Positions 53,874 through 62,532 of a stretch of DNA of 64,000 nucleotides are shown here, piece after piece. Each line of letters opens with the position of its first letter. Position 1 is the first letter of the stretch. The notes below the pieces were generated by a model. It was not told the origin of the DNA. It ran no database searches and saw only the letters and a list, made by a program, of their open reading frames with translations. The stretch is from CAZVEE01 sp964625525 (GTDB lineage: Bacteria; Pseudomonadota; Alphaproteobacteria; JAJFIK01). The position numbers and the translations under genes are program-made. Where the stretch lies: NCBI GenBank assembly GCA_964625525.1, contig CAZVEE010000008.1:4720-68719 (forward strand), written 5' to 3'.

Positions 53874-53904
53874 GGTGACGGGCCGGAGCCCGCCACCTTT
53901 TTTT
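53874..53904 (+). terminator. Plus-strand intrinsic terminator, antisense to the Fap-like operon
   Basis: GGTG-A-CGGGC (53874-53883) pairs with GCCCG-C-CACC (53888-53897) with one mismatch and a four-base loop, followed by TTTTTTT (53898-53904). The T-run is on the plus strand, opposite to the flanking genes. No plus-strand gene ends here. Confidence 0.6.
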
Positions 53905-53925
53905 GACCAATCGTTCACGTTGTCC

Positions 53926-55938
53926 TTAGAAGGACGCGGCGCCCGACAGAGCCGAACCAACGCCGGTGACGGAGATCGCAACAGCGGAGTTCATCACGTT
54001 GGACGAACCGTTGTTTTGCGAAACATTCGCCACACCGGTGAAGCCGCCGCCCAGACCGTTGAACGAACCGGTGATCGTGTTGTCGATCGGGTCGTCCGTC
54101 AGAGCAACGACCAGGTTCCGAGCCACGGTCCCTTCCAGCGTCACGTTGTTGGTGCCGCCTTTCTCACCGAAGATCGGAGAGTCCTCCTGCAGGCCAGCGT
54201 TGATCGCGATGACCTGGTTCATGGAGCTGGCGTGACCGTTGTTCTGCTGGATGTTCGCAGCACCGGCGAAGTCGGTGAAGGAATCCTGGATCAGGTTGCC
54301 GCGAACCACACCAAACTCATAGACTTGGTTGTAGACCGCGAGACCCGCCGCATTCGCGGACGCCAGCAGCTGAGAGTCGTCTTCCACACCCAGGCGAACC
54401 GCAACTTGCGTGGTCTGGCCGAGCGTGTTGGCCATACCGTTGTTCTGCTGGATGCTGACGAGACCCGTCACCGTCTGGAAGGAGTTCTCGATCAGGTTCG
54501 ACTTCTCGGTGTGCAGATCCGGGAACTCGTAGCTGCTCAGAGCGAACGAGCTGCCATAGGTGTCGGCGACGAACTGCTCGATCGGATCAACGAAGCCAGC
54601 GGCCGTGTCGATCTCTTCGCCATTGTCGTCGAACTGCGGCAGGATCAGGCCGGGCAGGGAAGCAATCTCTTTGGAGATGTCCCAGTCACCGTCCCACACG
54701 GAGGTGCCGACAGTCACGCCGGTCGAGTTCACCGCCGTGGAGGTGTCACCACCACCAACGCCATTGTTCGCCAGGTCGCCCGGCACCGTGTCGACGGCGG
54801 CCAGGTTGTTGGCGAGGATCTGAGTCGACTGACCCAGGGCGTTGTGGTTGCCGTTGTTCTGCTGGATCTGGAAGGAACCAGCGGCGTTGTCGAACGCGCC
54901 GTTGTCGATGGTGTTGTCATACAGCGTGTTGACGTCCACCAGGGCGTTCACCGGGAACGAGCTCCCGAAGATCGCGGACGGATCGGAGTCGGCAAAAGCT
55001 TCAGCCAGTTCGTCGAAGGTTTCGAACGGTTCACCGTCGGTGTCGAACTGCGTCACTTCATCAGGAGCGCGGCTGACCGGGAACGCGTTCAGCAGACGGC
55101 CACCGTCACGGACGTAGTTGTTCACGCCGCCGGACTGACCCTGGGCGCCGAGCTGGCGACCCTGGTTGGCAAACACGGCCTGGGACTGACCCATGGTGTT
55201 CGCGTCACCGTTGTTCTGCTGCACGTTGGCAACACCCGAGAAGCTCTCGAACGCGGCGCCATTGGCGTCGTCCGGAGTGGTGTCGGTCAACAGGTTCTGA
55301 CGATCCGGCGCTTTGGTGCCGAAGTCCACGTTCACGGCCGGAACGGCGGTGCCGTCTTGGCGACGCGCAACACCGTCGGAGTCCAGGAACAGGACGGTTT
55401 CGTTACCGTCGGCGTCCAGGACCGGGTTGCCCTCGTCATCGACTTCAACGATCGGGCGGTACAGGCCAAAATTGAACGCCTGGTTGTTGCGCGTGCGGTT
55501 GAAGGTGCTCTCCCACTCAGACAGCGTGCCGAAGCCCGTGCCCGGAGCGCGAGTGCCCACAAAAGCGCCCGTGGAAACGTCATTGGTGTGGGCGAGATCG
55601 TCGCCACCAATGGTCGTTTCACCGGTGCCAACACCCGTCACCACGCCGGTCGCGGCGTTCAGGACGTTGTTGGAACCGTTGTTCTGCTGCGCGTTCACCG
55701 CGCCCTCAGCACCGGCACCCGGCGCGGAGAAGGTGAACGAGTTGTCGATCAGGTTCACCCGGACGGTCTGAATATCGAGGCTCAGGGTCTCGATAACATC
55801 ACCGAAAGAATTCACCTGGGCGCCGGATTCTTCATACGTCGGAAGATCCGGAAGTTTAGTCGGGCCCTGGAACGCGTAGGCCGGGGCTGCGCCCAAGGCC
55901 AGCACGGACGTGCCGATAATCAAGCTGCGTTTCAACAT
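53926..55938 (-). CDS. Amyloid-like repeat protein, putative functional amyloid subunit (FapB/FapC-like)
   Basis: 670 residues with a signal peptide (SLIIGTSVLALGAAPAYAFQ). The protein is built from six modules, each with N-x-I-x-[ND]-[SG]-F, a short Gly-rich turn and then [AG]-x-x-x-[IV]-QQNNG-x-x-N-x-[ML]-x-Q. Examples are NVQQNNGDANTMGQSQ, QIQQNNGNHNALGQSTQI, SIQQNNGMANTLGQTTQV and NIQQNNGHASSMNQVIAI. The DNA for QQNNG recurs near 54011 (variant), 54237, 54437, 54856, 55212 and 55678. Acidic linkers of 60-130 residues separate the modules. It has two or no cysteines. Asn/Gln-rich repeats of this kind form the stacked strands of curli and Fap amyloids. Its neighbours (C39 peptidase, coiled-coil pore) point to a Fap-like fibre. 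Confidence 0.75.
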   Translation of the reverse strand: MLKRSLIIGTSVLALGAAPAYAFQGPTKLPDLPTYEESGAQVNSFGDVIETLSLDIQTVRVNLIDNSFTFSAPGAGAEGAVNAQQNNGSNNVLNAATGVVTGVGTGETTIGGDDLAHTNDVSTGAFVGTRAPGTGFGTLSEWESTFNRTRNNQAFNFGLYRPIVEVDDEGNPVLDADGNETVLFLDSDGVARRQDGTAVPAVNVDFGTKAPDRQNLLTDTTPDDANGAAFESFSGVANVQQNNGDANTMGQSQAVFANQGRQLGAQGQSGGVNNYVRDGGRLLNAFPVSRAPDEVTQFDTDGEPFETFDELAEAFADSDPSAIFGSSFPVNALVDVNTLYDNTIDNGAFDNAAGSFQIQQNNGNHNALGQSTQILANNLAAVDTVPGDLANNGVGGGDTSTAVNSTGVTVGTSVWDGDWDISKEIASLPGLILPQFDDNGEEIDTAAGFVDPIEQFVADTYGSSFALSSYEFPDLHTEKSNLIENSFQTVTGLVSIQQNNGMANTLGQTTQVAVRLGVEDDSQLLASANAAGLAVYNQVYEFGVVRGNLIQDSFTDFAGAANIQQNNGHASSMNQVIAINAGLQEDSPIFGEKGGTNNVTLEGTVARNLVVALTDDPIDNTITGSFNGLGGGFTGVANVSQNNGSSNVMNSAVAISVTGVGSALSGAASF

Positions 55939-56379
55939 CGCTCAGTCCTCAGTCAGTTGGTCGATGAGATGTCGCGTCATGCGAACCTGACCCTCGTGAG
56001 CAGTCGAGGATCGGGCTGCGTAAAGCTCTCAGCCTCGCGCTTGAGACCAGCCGCCGGTCGCCCGACGGGTCCGGAAACCAGACCAGACGTTTTCAGCGGG
56101 GAAAGGCATGGCGGGTCGCCACTCTCGGACGAGAACCCAAGTGCCCATAGACGAAGCGCGATTCGTGATTTGTGAAAAGGAAGAAAGATCAGATTGGAGA
56201 CGATAATGCCCCCGGTCTACTCCATCCCTTCTCACCGAAAACGCCCCGTCGGTAAGACGGCCTCTTACCATGTCACTCCCCGCGTCTGACGACGCAGGCC
56301 TTTACACACACAAGTCAGTAGCCACGCACTCAGTACCCTCAATCCGTTCCGGACCCGTTAACCGTCTCCGAGGAAACAG

Positions 56380-56395
56380 CCTCCGTGCACGGAGG
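56380..56395. promoter_or_regulatory. 16-base perfect palindrome in the amyloid upstream region
   Basis: CCTCCGTGCACGGAGG is fully self-complementary. It lies about 440 bases upstream of the amyloid-like start and could be an operator for a dimeric regulator. Confidence 0.35.
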
Positions 56396-56827
56396 GCGGG
56401 TGAGGGGCAGCCGAGTTCTCCGGACAAACGCCGACATACTCGGTTACGTGTGAGTGATTACGCCGTTTCTCTGAACGAGTAAACAAGGATCTGCTCGCCA
56501 ATCCGGACAATTTCGCCCAAATGACCCAGCGTGCCGACCAGCGGTCACTCCGCTTGGAGTAATCCGAAAGTGAGACTGTGTGACGAATGACCGTTACAAA
56601 CCTGATAACTCAAGCGTTTTCACAGCAGAACCGCACGAAACCTACACTTTTCGGCTTTTTCTTTTGTTCTAAAATGGAGCGTCGTGCCGTGTCCTCTTTG
56701 GAAACGGCAACTTGTTTTATTCTGAGACCTTTAAGGTGCAACCGATCCTATATGCCCGCATCTAGGGCGTGATCGATGGCCTTTGACAGGAACGGCACAG
56801 TCTGATTCGGCCATGGCGCGGGTGTGT

Positions 56828-56852
56828 CCCGCGGCGTGAAACACGCCGCGGG
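56828..56852. terminator. Hairpin after the M14 peptidase gene
   Basis: A perfect 11-bp stem CCCGCGGCGTG / CACGCCGCGGG with an AAA loop, about 20 bases beyond the M14 peptidase stop on the minus strand. Very stable, but without a T-run. Confidence 0.55.
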
Positions 56853-56871
56853 GGATCTTGAGCGGACTCGA

Positions 56872-59514
56872 TTAGGGCTGCTCGTAGAGAGGCGTGTCGA
56901 TCAACGGCGCGAAGAACAAGCCGTTCAAGAACAGCTTGCTGGTGCCAAAGAAGGTACCTCTAAAATTCAGGTTGTCGGCGTACAAAACCACCGTGCCGCT
57001 GCCCACCCGTTCGGCCACGGCCATGGGCGTGTTCGCGATCTCGGCCTGCCGGCGCGCCGACGCGTAACCGGATAGCAGTGGCTCGTCGGTATACCGCGCC
57101 ACGGTCGCAACGGGATTGTACGGCGGCGTCAGCACCTCCTCCTGGCGGCGCATGGTGGCCAGAAAGCGGTCTTCGTAGCCGAAACCCAGCGGATGCGAGG
57201 GATCCAGGTCGCTGGCGAAGATCGTGCCGCCGATAATGTGCTCGGCACTGCGCAATTGCAGCTCCGCGTAGTCATACCGTTGCGGCGCGGCCGGGGGCTC
57301 CGAGGGGTCCGGAGTGGCCGTCGGTGCCTCGTCAGCGGTCATCAGAAGGGTGTTTTGTGCCCAGATCGCCGCGTCGCCGGAGGCCATCACCGTGCCGCCT
57401 TCCTCGCGAATCCACTGGTGCAGGCGTTCGAGCACCGGCTCGCTAAAGCGCGGCGTCCCGCCTGACAAGATGATGTGCGTGTAGCGCGACCAGTCGGCGC
57501 GGGCGAGGGCGGACGGCCGGGCCATGGTCACCGGCATTTGCATGCGGTGATCGAGCAAGTGCCACGCCTCGCCCGTGTCATAGAAGTTGAGCCCTTCGCC
57601 GAACAGCAGCAGAACTGATGGGGCGGCCACGGGCCGGAAGGAGCGCGCGGCGCCCAGATCGCGGCCGGCATCGGGTGTTAAGCCACTGGTGACCCCGTAC
57701 ACTTCGACGCCGTCTTCCGCCGTAATGGTGGCCATCACCGCGGCGATCTCGGCGGGTGCGACCGTCTGGCCCGTTTGAGGAACGAAAATGGCGCCACGAC
57801 CGAACGGGCGGGCGCCGGCATTGGCCGTCTCGACCCGCGTCGGTTCAAAAGCCACGCGTGCGAGGATTCCCGCCTCTAGCACCCGCGCGAGCGCCCGCGG
57901 GGCATAATAGCCGCTCCAATCGAAGACATAGCCATAGGGCGCACTGCGCGGCGCGGCGAAGACCGGCCAGTCCGCTTCGGCCTCTGCACCGAGCAAGGTC
58001 GTCTGATAGCTGGGCCGTCCCAGGCCCGCATAGGTGAGGCCATAGGCCAGCGGCATGGTCCAACCAGACACGTCATAGAAGACCGCTTCTTCGAATTCTG
58101 TGACGCTTTCGAAGATGCCGCGAATCATCACGTGCTGGGGTTGGTCTACCGGCACCACATAGGCGCTGTCGGCGGAGAAGCGCTGCTCACCCACCCGCAG
58201 GTCGCGCGCAAGCCGGTGCACGCGAATGTCATGACCGCGCAGCATCTCCACGAAATGGGCGGCCCGGGCATGATCGGCCCCGGCGGAGAACACCCAGGCG
58301 CGCACCGGTGCCGTGCCAGCGCTGCTCACGGCGTCTTGAAAGAAGCTGCGTTGGTAAGCCAGCAGCCCCTCGCGATTGGCCAGCGCCCCTTCCACCGACG
58401 AGAGGGTGGTGCGGAAATGGCGATGGATATTCTGCGCATAGGTGCGTTCGCCGCTGCGGGTTTCGATACGCCCGCCGCGCGCGGCACCGGCCTCGTACAG
58501 GAATCCAATGGACCCGTTGACTTGAGGATAGGTGGAGCCTTTCCCGATGTAGAAATTGTCGAACAGTTCTTCAGAGAAGTAGAGCGTGCCGTCCTCGTCC
58601 AGTTCCCGGGCGTGATAAGCGGCAATGCGGCCCGCCAGCACGCGCGCTTCGTCCGGAATCAGAGGATTGAGCCGGGTGGGCGTGCCCGGGTGGAAGTAGT
58701 ACGTCGCCTCGCTGCCCATCTCATGATAGTCGTTCGTGACATTGGGCTTCCATTTGTGCCACTGGCTGATCCAGGCGGTGGACTCAGGTTGCGTCAGCAG
58801 CAGCCACTGGCGATTGAGATCGAACCAATAATGGTTTGTGCGCGCCTCAATCCAGAGATCGTGCTGTATGTGGAAGGGATCGGTCACCGGCACGGTGCCA
58901 CCAAAGCGGTCCACATGGTCGATGCGCCGAACATTCCCATCCGGATTGAAAACGGCGGTGAACAGAATGACGCTGTTTCGCAGTTGCGCTTCGACGGCAT
59001 CACTTTGCGCGGCGGCGTAGTGGTAGAGCGCCGGGATCGCGGCATCCATGGCGCTCGATTCCGCGCCGTGGACGCCATAATTGATCCAGAGCACCAAAGG
59101 GGCATCCGCGTCCGCTTCCGGGGCGTCGGCAGCCCCGCTCAGGCGCGCCAGATGAGCGGCGCGAATCTCGTCCAGGCGGGCGTGATTCTCGGGGCTCGTC
59201 ACGACGAAGAACTGGATGGGCCGGCCTTCATGGCTGGTGCCGATGGTCTCCACGGTGACGCGGTCGCTGGCGGCGGCGAGCCGGGTGAGATAGTCCACCA
59301 TGGCCGCATGGCGCACCGGACGCTCGCCCAGGCCATGGCCCAGCACGACATCCGGCGTTGGGATCGCGCCATCATAGCGCACCCCATCGGGCAGGAAGCT
59401 GCCAAGGGGCGCGGCTCGTGCCGTGCCCATATCCGCGGCCGAAAGGCCCGCAAGGGCAATCAGCATGGCCCCTAAGACCATGCGCATCTGGTGGAAAGAC
59501 CGAAACCGCCGCAT
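56872..59514 (-). CDS. Secreted M14-family metallopeptidase (zinc carboxypeptidase)
   Basis: 880 residues from ATG 59514, which has AAAGGGG before it. Signal region MVLGAMLIALAGLSAADMGTARA. The M14 domain runs to about residue 350. The zinc pair is H145 and E148 in YGVHGAESS, and NPDGNVRRID and WFDLNRQWLLL follow; the third zinc ligand is likely the His of NDYHEMGSE (about 262). The long C-terminal half includes a class I glutamine-amidotransferase-like region (VLLLFGEGLNFYDTGEAWHLLDH, ILSGGTPRFSEP), usual for this large form. It probably trims peptides in the periplasm or outside. Confidence 0.87.
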   Translation of the reverse strand: MRRFRSFHQMRMVLGAMLIALAGLSAADMGTARAAPLGSFLPDGVRYDGAIPTPDVVLGHGLGERPVRHAAMVDYLTRLAAASDRVTVETIGTSHEGRPIQFFVVTSPENHARLDEIRAAHLARLSGAADAPEADADAPLVLWINYGVHGAESSAMDAAIPALYHYAAAQSDAVEAQLRNSVILFTAVFNPDGNVRRIDHVDRFGGTVPVTDPFHIQHDLWIEARTNHYWFDLNRQWLLLTQPESTAWISQWHKWKPNVTNDYHEMGSEATYYFHPGTPTRLNPLIPDEARVLAGRIAAYHARELDEDGTLYFSEELFDNFYIGKGSTYPQVNGSIGFLYEAGAARGGRIETRSGERTYAQNIHRHFRTTLSSVEGALANREGLLAYQRSFFQDAVSSAGTAPVRAWVFSAGADHARAAHFVEMLRGHDIRVHRLARDLRVGEQRFSADSAYVVPVDQPQHVMIRGIFESVTEFEEAVFYDVSGWTMPLAYGLTYAGLGRPSYQTTLLGAEAEADWPVFAAPRSAPYGYVFDWSGYYAPRALARVLEAGILARVAFEPTRVETANAGARPFGRGAIFVPQTGQTVAPAEIAAVMATITAEDGVEVYGVTSGLTPDAGRDLGAARSFRPVAAPSVLLLFGEGLNFYDTGEAWHLLDHRMQMPVTMARPSALARADWSRYTHIILSGGTPRFSEPVLERLHQWIREEGGTVMASGDAAIWAQNTLLMTADEAPTATPDPSEPPAAPQRYDYAELQLRSAEHIIGGTIFASDLDPSHPLGFGYEDRFLATMRRQEEVLTPPYNPVATVARYTDEPLLSGYASARRQAEIANTPMAVAERVGSGTVVLYADNLNFRGTFFGTSKLFLNGLFFAPLIDTPLYEQP

Positions 59515-59629
59515 CGCCAACCCCTTTTCCTCAATTCCTGGGCGCGACTCTAGCGACCACTCCCGCACGCGTCTATCGGCCCCTGGGGCTATTCCCGACC
59601 GTCAGACTGCGGGTCGTCGCAAGGGGGGA

Positions 59630-60055
59630 TCAGTGTGTGGCCAGGCACAGGCCGACACCGGCAAAGCCAAACAAGGCGAGAAGCAGGAGAAGCGCCCACA
59701 CGACAACTTGCAGCGCCAGAGCAATGGGGGCGAGGGCGTCATACAGGGCCTGTTGCGCGCCCGTGGGCGCCAGGCGCAACCACAAAACAATGATCATCAA
59801 CAGCGCCACCGGCGCCAGCACCACCGCCAGCATCGCCGCAGAGGGGCCCGCCAAGAGCACCCCCCCATACCAGCCGCCCACCGCACCCGCCACTAAGGGC
59901 AGGACCACGGCACAGCCCAGCTGTCCTTCGGCCGGTTGCGCCCGATAGAGCGTGACCCGATAGAGCCCATAAGCGAGCAGCACCATCAACACGAGGCCCA
60001 AGGCGGAGGGGCCCGCCTCGCAAAGGTTCATCCCGGCTGTAAACTCTGACGCCAT
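59630..60055 (-). CDS. Small integral membrane protein of unknown function
   Basis: 141 residues with four hydrophobic helices (SALGLVLMVLLAYGLYRV, CAVVLPLVAGAVGGWYG, MLAVVLAPVALLMIIVLWL, IALALQVVVWALLLLLALFGFAG). No family recognised. The start could be 60055 or 60031. It lies upstream of the M14 peptidase on the same strand with 115 bases between. Confidence 0.55.
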   Translation of the reverse strand: MASEFTAGMNLCEAGPSALGLVLMVLLAYGLYRVTLYRAQPAEGQLGCAVVLPLVAGAVGGWYGGVLLAGPSAAMLAVVLAPVALLMIIVLWLRLAPTGAQQALYDALAPIALALQVVVWALLLLLALFGFAGVGLCLATH

Positions 60056-60270
60056 GACTCGCCCCGTTTGGATAGTCCACCCGGTGGGTGGTCGTTTCTG
60101 GGGTGCTGCGCTGCTCTCCTGGTCGTGAATCGCCTCCGAGGCGACCTCTCTGTCATTTTATCCACAAGCATCGCCGCTGCGGCGCTTTCGCGCAAGGTAT
60201 CCGGTCACAGGCTCGCGTCACGGGAGCGGTTAGGGTAGACACCAGACCATCGCCAGAGCAGGAGATCGGA

Positions 60271-61188
60271 ATGAGCCAGCGCGACGTGGATATTCAGGAC
60301 GTGGGCCCGCGCGACGGCCTGCAAAACGAGGCCGTGGACGTTTCGACTGCCGACAAAATCGCATTCATCACGCGCTTGCGGGCCGCCGGCATGGCGCGCA
60401 TGGAAGTGGCGAGCTTCGTCAATCCCCAGCGGGTGCCACGCATGGCGGATGCCGAAGCGGTGATTGCCGGCCTGCCCGCGCCGGACGGGGCGATCTATTC
60501 GGGTCTGGTGCTGAACGCCAAAGGTCTGGAGCGGGCGCGCCAGACGGCGATCCAGGAAATCGGTGTGGTGGCGGTGGCCAGCGATACCTTCGGCCAGAAG
60601 AACCAGCGCCAGAGCGCCGCCGAATCCGTTGCCATGACCCAAGAGGTGACCCGGGCGGCACGGGCGCATGGTTTGCGGGTCGTGGCGGTTCTCTCCACGG
60701 CGTTTGGCTGTCCCTATGAAGGGCGGGTCCCGGCGGAGCGGGTGATCGCCAGTGTCGAAGCGCTAGCCGAGGCAGGGCCCACGGAGATCACGCTAGCGGA
60801 CACGATTGGCGCGGGCGTGCCCTCGCAGGTGCGGCCCTTGTGTGAGCAGGCCATGGCCGCGGCGGGCCCGGTCCCCCTCCGCTGCCACTTCCACAACACG
60901 CGCAATACCGGCTTTGCCAATGTCTACGCGGCGTTGGAAGCGGGCGTGCGCCATTTCGATTCAAGCCTGGGCGGCATCGGTGGCTGTCCTTTCGCGCCGA
61001 AGGCCACCGGCAACATCGCCACCGAGGACTTGGTGCATATGCTCGAAGCGGGCGGCCTGCGCACGGGCCTTGATCTCCCGCTGCTTCTGGAGGCCAGCGC
61101 CTGGCTGGAAACAGTCTTGGGGCGTCCGGTGCCGGCCTTGGTGCCCAAAGCCGGGCCGTTCCCGCCAGCCGGTCACGGACACGCCTAA
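60271..61188 (+). CDS. mvaB: Hydroxymethylglutaryl-CoA lyase
   Basis: 305 residues from ATG 60271 with AGGAG before it. It splits HMG-CoA into acetoacetate and acetyl-CoA, the last step of leucine breakdown. Motifs: QDVGPRDGLQNEA (about 9-21; metal and substrate residues), VASFVNPQRVPRMAD, FGCPYEG, CHFHNTRNTGFANV (the HxH metal pair), and GGIGGCPFAPKATGNIATED with the catalytic Cys in the family signature GGxGGCP. Length fits the enzyme. No other leucine-degradation gene adjoins it. Confidence 0.93.
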   Translation: MSQRDVDIQDVGPRDGLQNEAVDVSTADKIAFITRLRAAGMARMEVASFVNPQRVPRMADAEAVIAGLPAPDGAIYSGLVLNAKGLERARQTAIQEIGVVAVASDTFGQKNQRQSAAESVAMTQEVTRAARAHGLRVVAVLSTAFGCPYEGRVPAERVIASVEALAEAGPTEITLADTIGAGVPSQVRPLCEQAMAAAGPVPLRCHFHNTRNTGFANVYAALEAGVRHFDSSLGGIGGCPFAPKATGNIATEDLVHMLEAGGLRTGLDLPLLLEASAWLETVLGRPVPALVPKAGPFPPAGHGHA

Positions 61189-61357
61189 CGGGGCATTTCA
61201 AGCCCTGTGAAACTGTAAGAATACGCGGAAAACGCGTGACACCAGCACCTTAGGGGGAGCTGAGGGGCGAAAAATGCCGTCCATGACGGAATCGCAACTG
61301 GCATTTTGGTCGGCCTGTGCCATCTTGGGTCATGCGGCGCCGCAAACATCCTCAGTC

Positions 61358-61392
61358 CTCAGCCCCATGGAATGAGCAGCCATGGGGCTGAG
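61358..61392. promoter_or_regulatory. 13-bp perfect inverted repeat between HMG-CoA lyase and GST genes
   Basis: CTCAGCCCCATGG (61358-61370) and CCATGGGGCTGAG (61380-61392), loop of nine bases. It lies in the 353-base gap 61189-61541, which otherwise shows no gene. It may end the lyase transcript or act as an operator for the GST gene. No T-run. Confidence 0.4.
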
Positions 61393-61541
61393 TGATTCAA
61401 CAGGCCTGCCGCTCTCACCCCATCAGGCCCGGTTCTTTGTCTTCGAGTTTTTGACCCTCGCGCGTCCGTGAAGGGGGCTTTGGGTTGCGCCTGGGCGGTT
61501 CCTTTCCGTAGATGAGGCAGATCAGTCGGAAAGGACACGCC

Positions 61542-62177
61542 ATGGCCCTCACATTCTACGATTTCACTGCCGCCCCAAGCCCCCGCCGCGCCCGCATCGT
61601 GCTGGCCGAAAAAGGCATCGCCGTCGAGACGGTGCAGGTGGATCTGGCGACAAAAGAACAGCTTTCGCCCGAGTTCCGGGCCATCAACCCGCAATGTACG
61701 GTTCCCGCGCTGAAGCTCGAAGACGGCACGGTCCTGCCCGACAATGCGGGCATTGCCGCCTGGGCGGAAGCCTACAAACCGGAGCCGCCGCTTTTGGGGA
61801 CGACCGCTGCGGAAAAGGGCCTGGTGGCAAGCTGGAACGCGCGTGTGGAAATGGAAGGCCTGATGGCCGTCGCGGAAGTGGTGCGCAATGGCTCGCCGCG
61901 CATGAAAGACCGCGCCATGACCGGGCCGCTTGACCTGGAGCAGATTCCCGCGCTGGCCGAGCGCGGCGCCAAGCGTTTGGCTTTTTTCTACGAGGTTCTG
62001 GACGCGCATCTGGCCGGCCGCGAGTTTATCGCCACCGACCGTTTCACGGTCGCCGATATCACGGCCTTGGTGACCGTGGACTTCGCCAAATGGGTGAAAG
62101 TCGAGATGCAGGACGGGCAGGCGAACCTGCGCCGCTGGCACGAAGCCATGGCCGCCCGGCCGTCCGCGGGGGCGTGA
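61542..62177 (+). CDS. Glutathione S-transferase family protein
   Basis: 211 residues from ATG 61542 with GGAAAGGA before it. The N-terminal thioredoxin-like half has LTFYDFTAAPSPRRARIVLAEKG (the SxRxR of the zeta/beta-like group), NPQCTVPALKLEDGTVLPDNAGIAAW (the cis-Pro and the DS/DN glutathione site). The helical half ends with ATDRFTVADITALVTVDF, the conserved N-capping box. Probably a detoxification or isomerase enzyme in the cytoplasm; substrate unknown. Confidence 0.92.
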   Translation: MALTFYDFTAAPSPRRARIVLAEKGIAVETVQVDLATKEQLSPEFRAINPQCTVPALKLEDGTVLPDNAGIAAWAEAYKPEPPLLGTTAAEKGLVASWNARVEMEGLMAVAEVVRNGSPRMKDRAMTGPLDLEQIPALAERGAKRLAFFYEVLDAHLAGREFIATDRFTVADITALVTVDFAKWVKVEMQDGQANLRRWHEAMAARPSAGA

Positions 62178-62532
62178 ACGGGTTCAGGCCGGACGGGGTT
62201 GGCAACCCCGTCCGGTAACGTCTCAACGCCAGCAGGACGAAATTATGTTTTGAGACCCCGATAGAAATAGAGAGAGCTGAGAGATTATATTCAAAATCAA
62301 GTTAAGCCTGATTTGCGCGTTCTAGATCAATGCGAAATAGGTGCAATACGCCGTAAGCGTCATGACATGATTTGTGAGAAAGATATCTATCCTGCACGGA
62401 AGGTGACTAGATCGGATTTGACAGGAACAATGTTTTCCCCTTGTCTGCGGTGAGGGTATGTATAAAGTACTGTTTAAATGAAATTCAGTGATTTTGACTC
62501 AATAAGCTCTCTAAATATTAGGGCGTTTTAAA
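62178..62532. other. Low-GC gene-free stretch
   Basis: 355 bases that change from the high-GC background to clearly AT-rich DNA after about 62216. Apart from the hairpin at 62189-62215 nothing is recognised. Confidence 0.5.
62189..62215 (+). terminator. Hairpin after the GST gene
   Basis: A perfect 12-bp stem CCGGACGGGGTT / AACCCCGTCCGG with a three-base loop, 12 bases after the GST stop. No T-run follows (TAACGTCTC), so it is terminator-like only. Confidence 0.6.

Larger units (their letters stand above)
55939..56871. other. Long gene-free region upstream of the amyloid-like gene
   Basis: About 930 bases between the start of the amyloid-like gene and the end of the M14 peptidase gene, both on the minus strand. 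It is less GC-rich than its surroundings, especially at 56580-56760. Short open frames are not convincing. It contains the 16-base palindrome at 56380-56395 and presumably the promoter and a long 5' leader of the amyloid-like gene. Confidence 0.5.

Noticed and set aside
53872..56175. Plus-strand open frame of 767 codons opposite the amyloid-like gene
   Set aside because: It is antisense to a gene with a signal peptide and ordered repeats. Its apparent repeats mirror the QQNNG modules, and it lacks domains, a ribosome site and normal composition.
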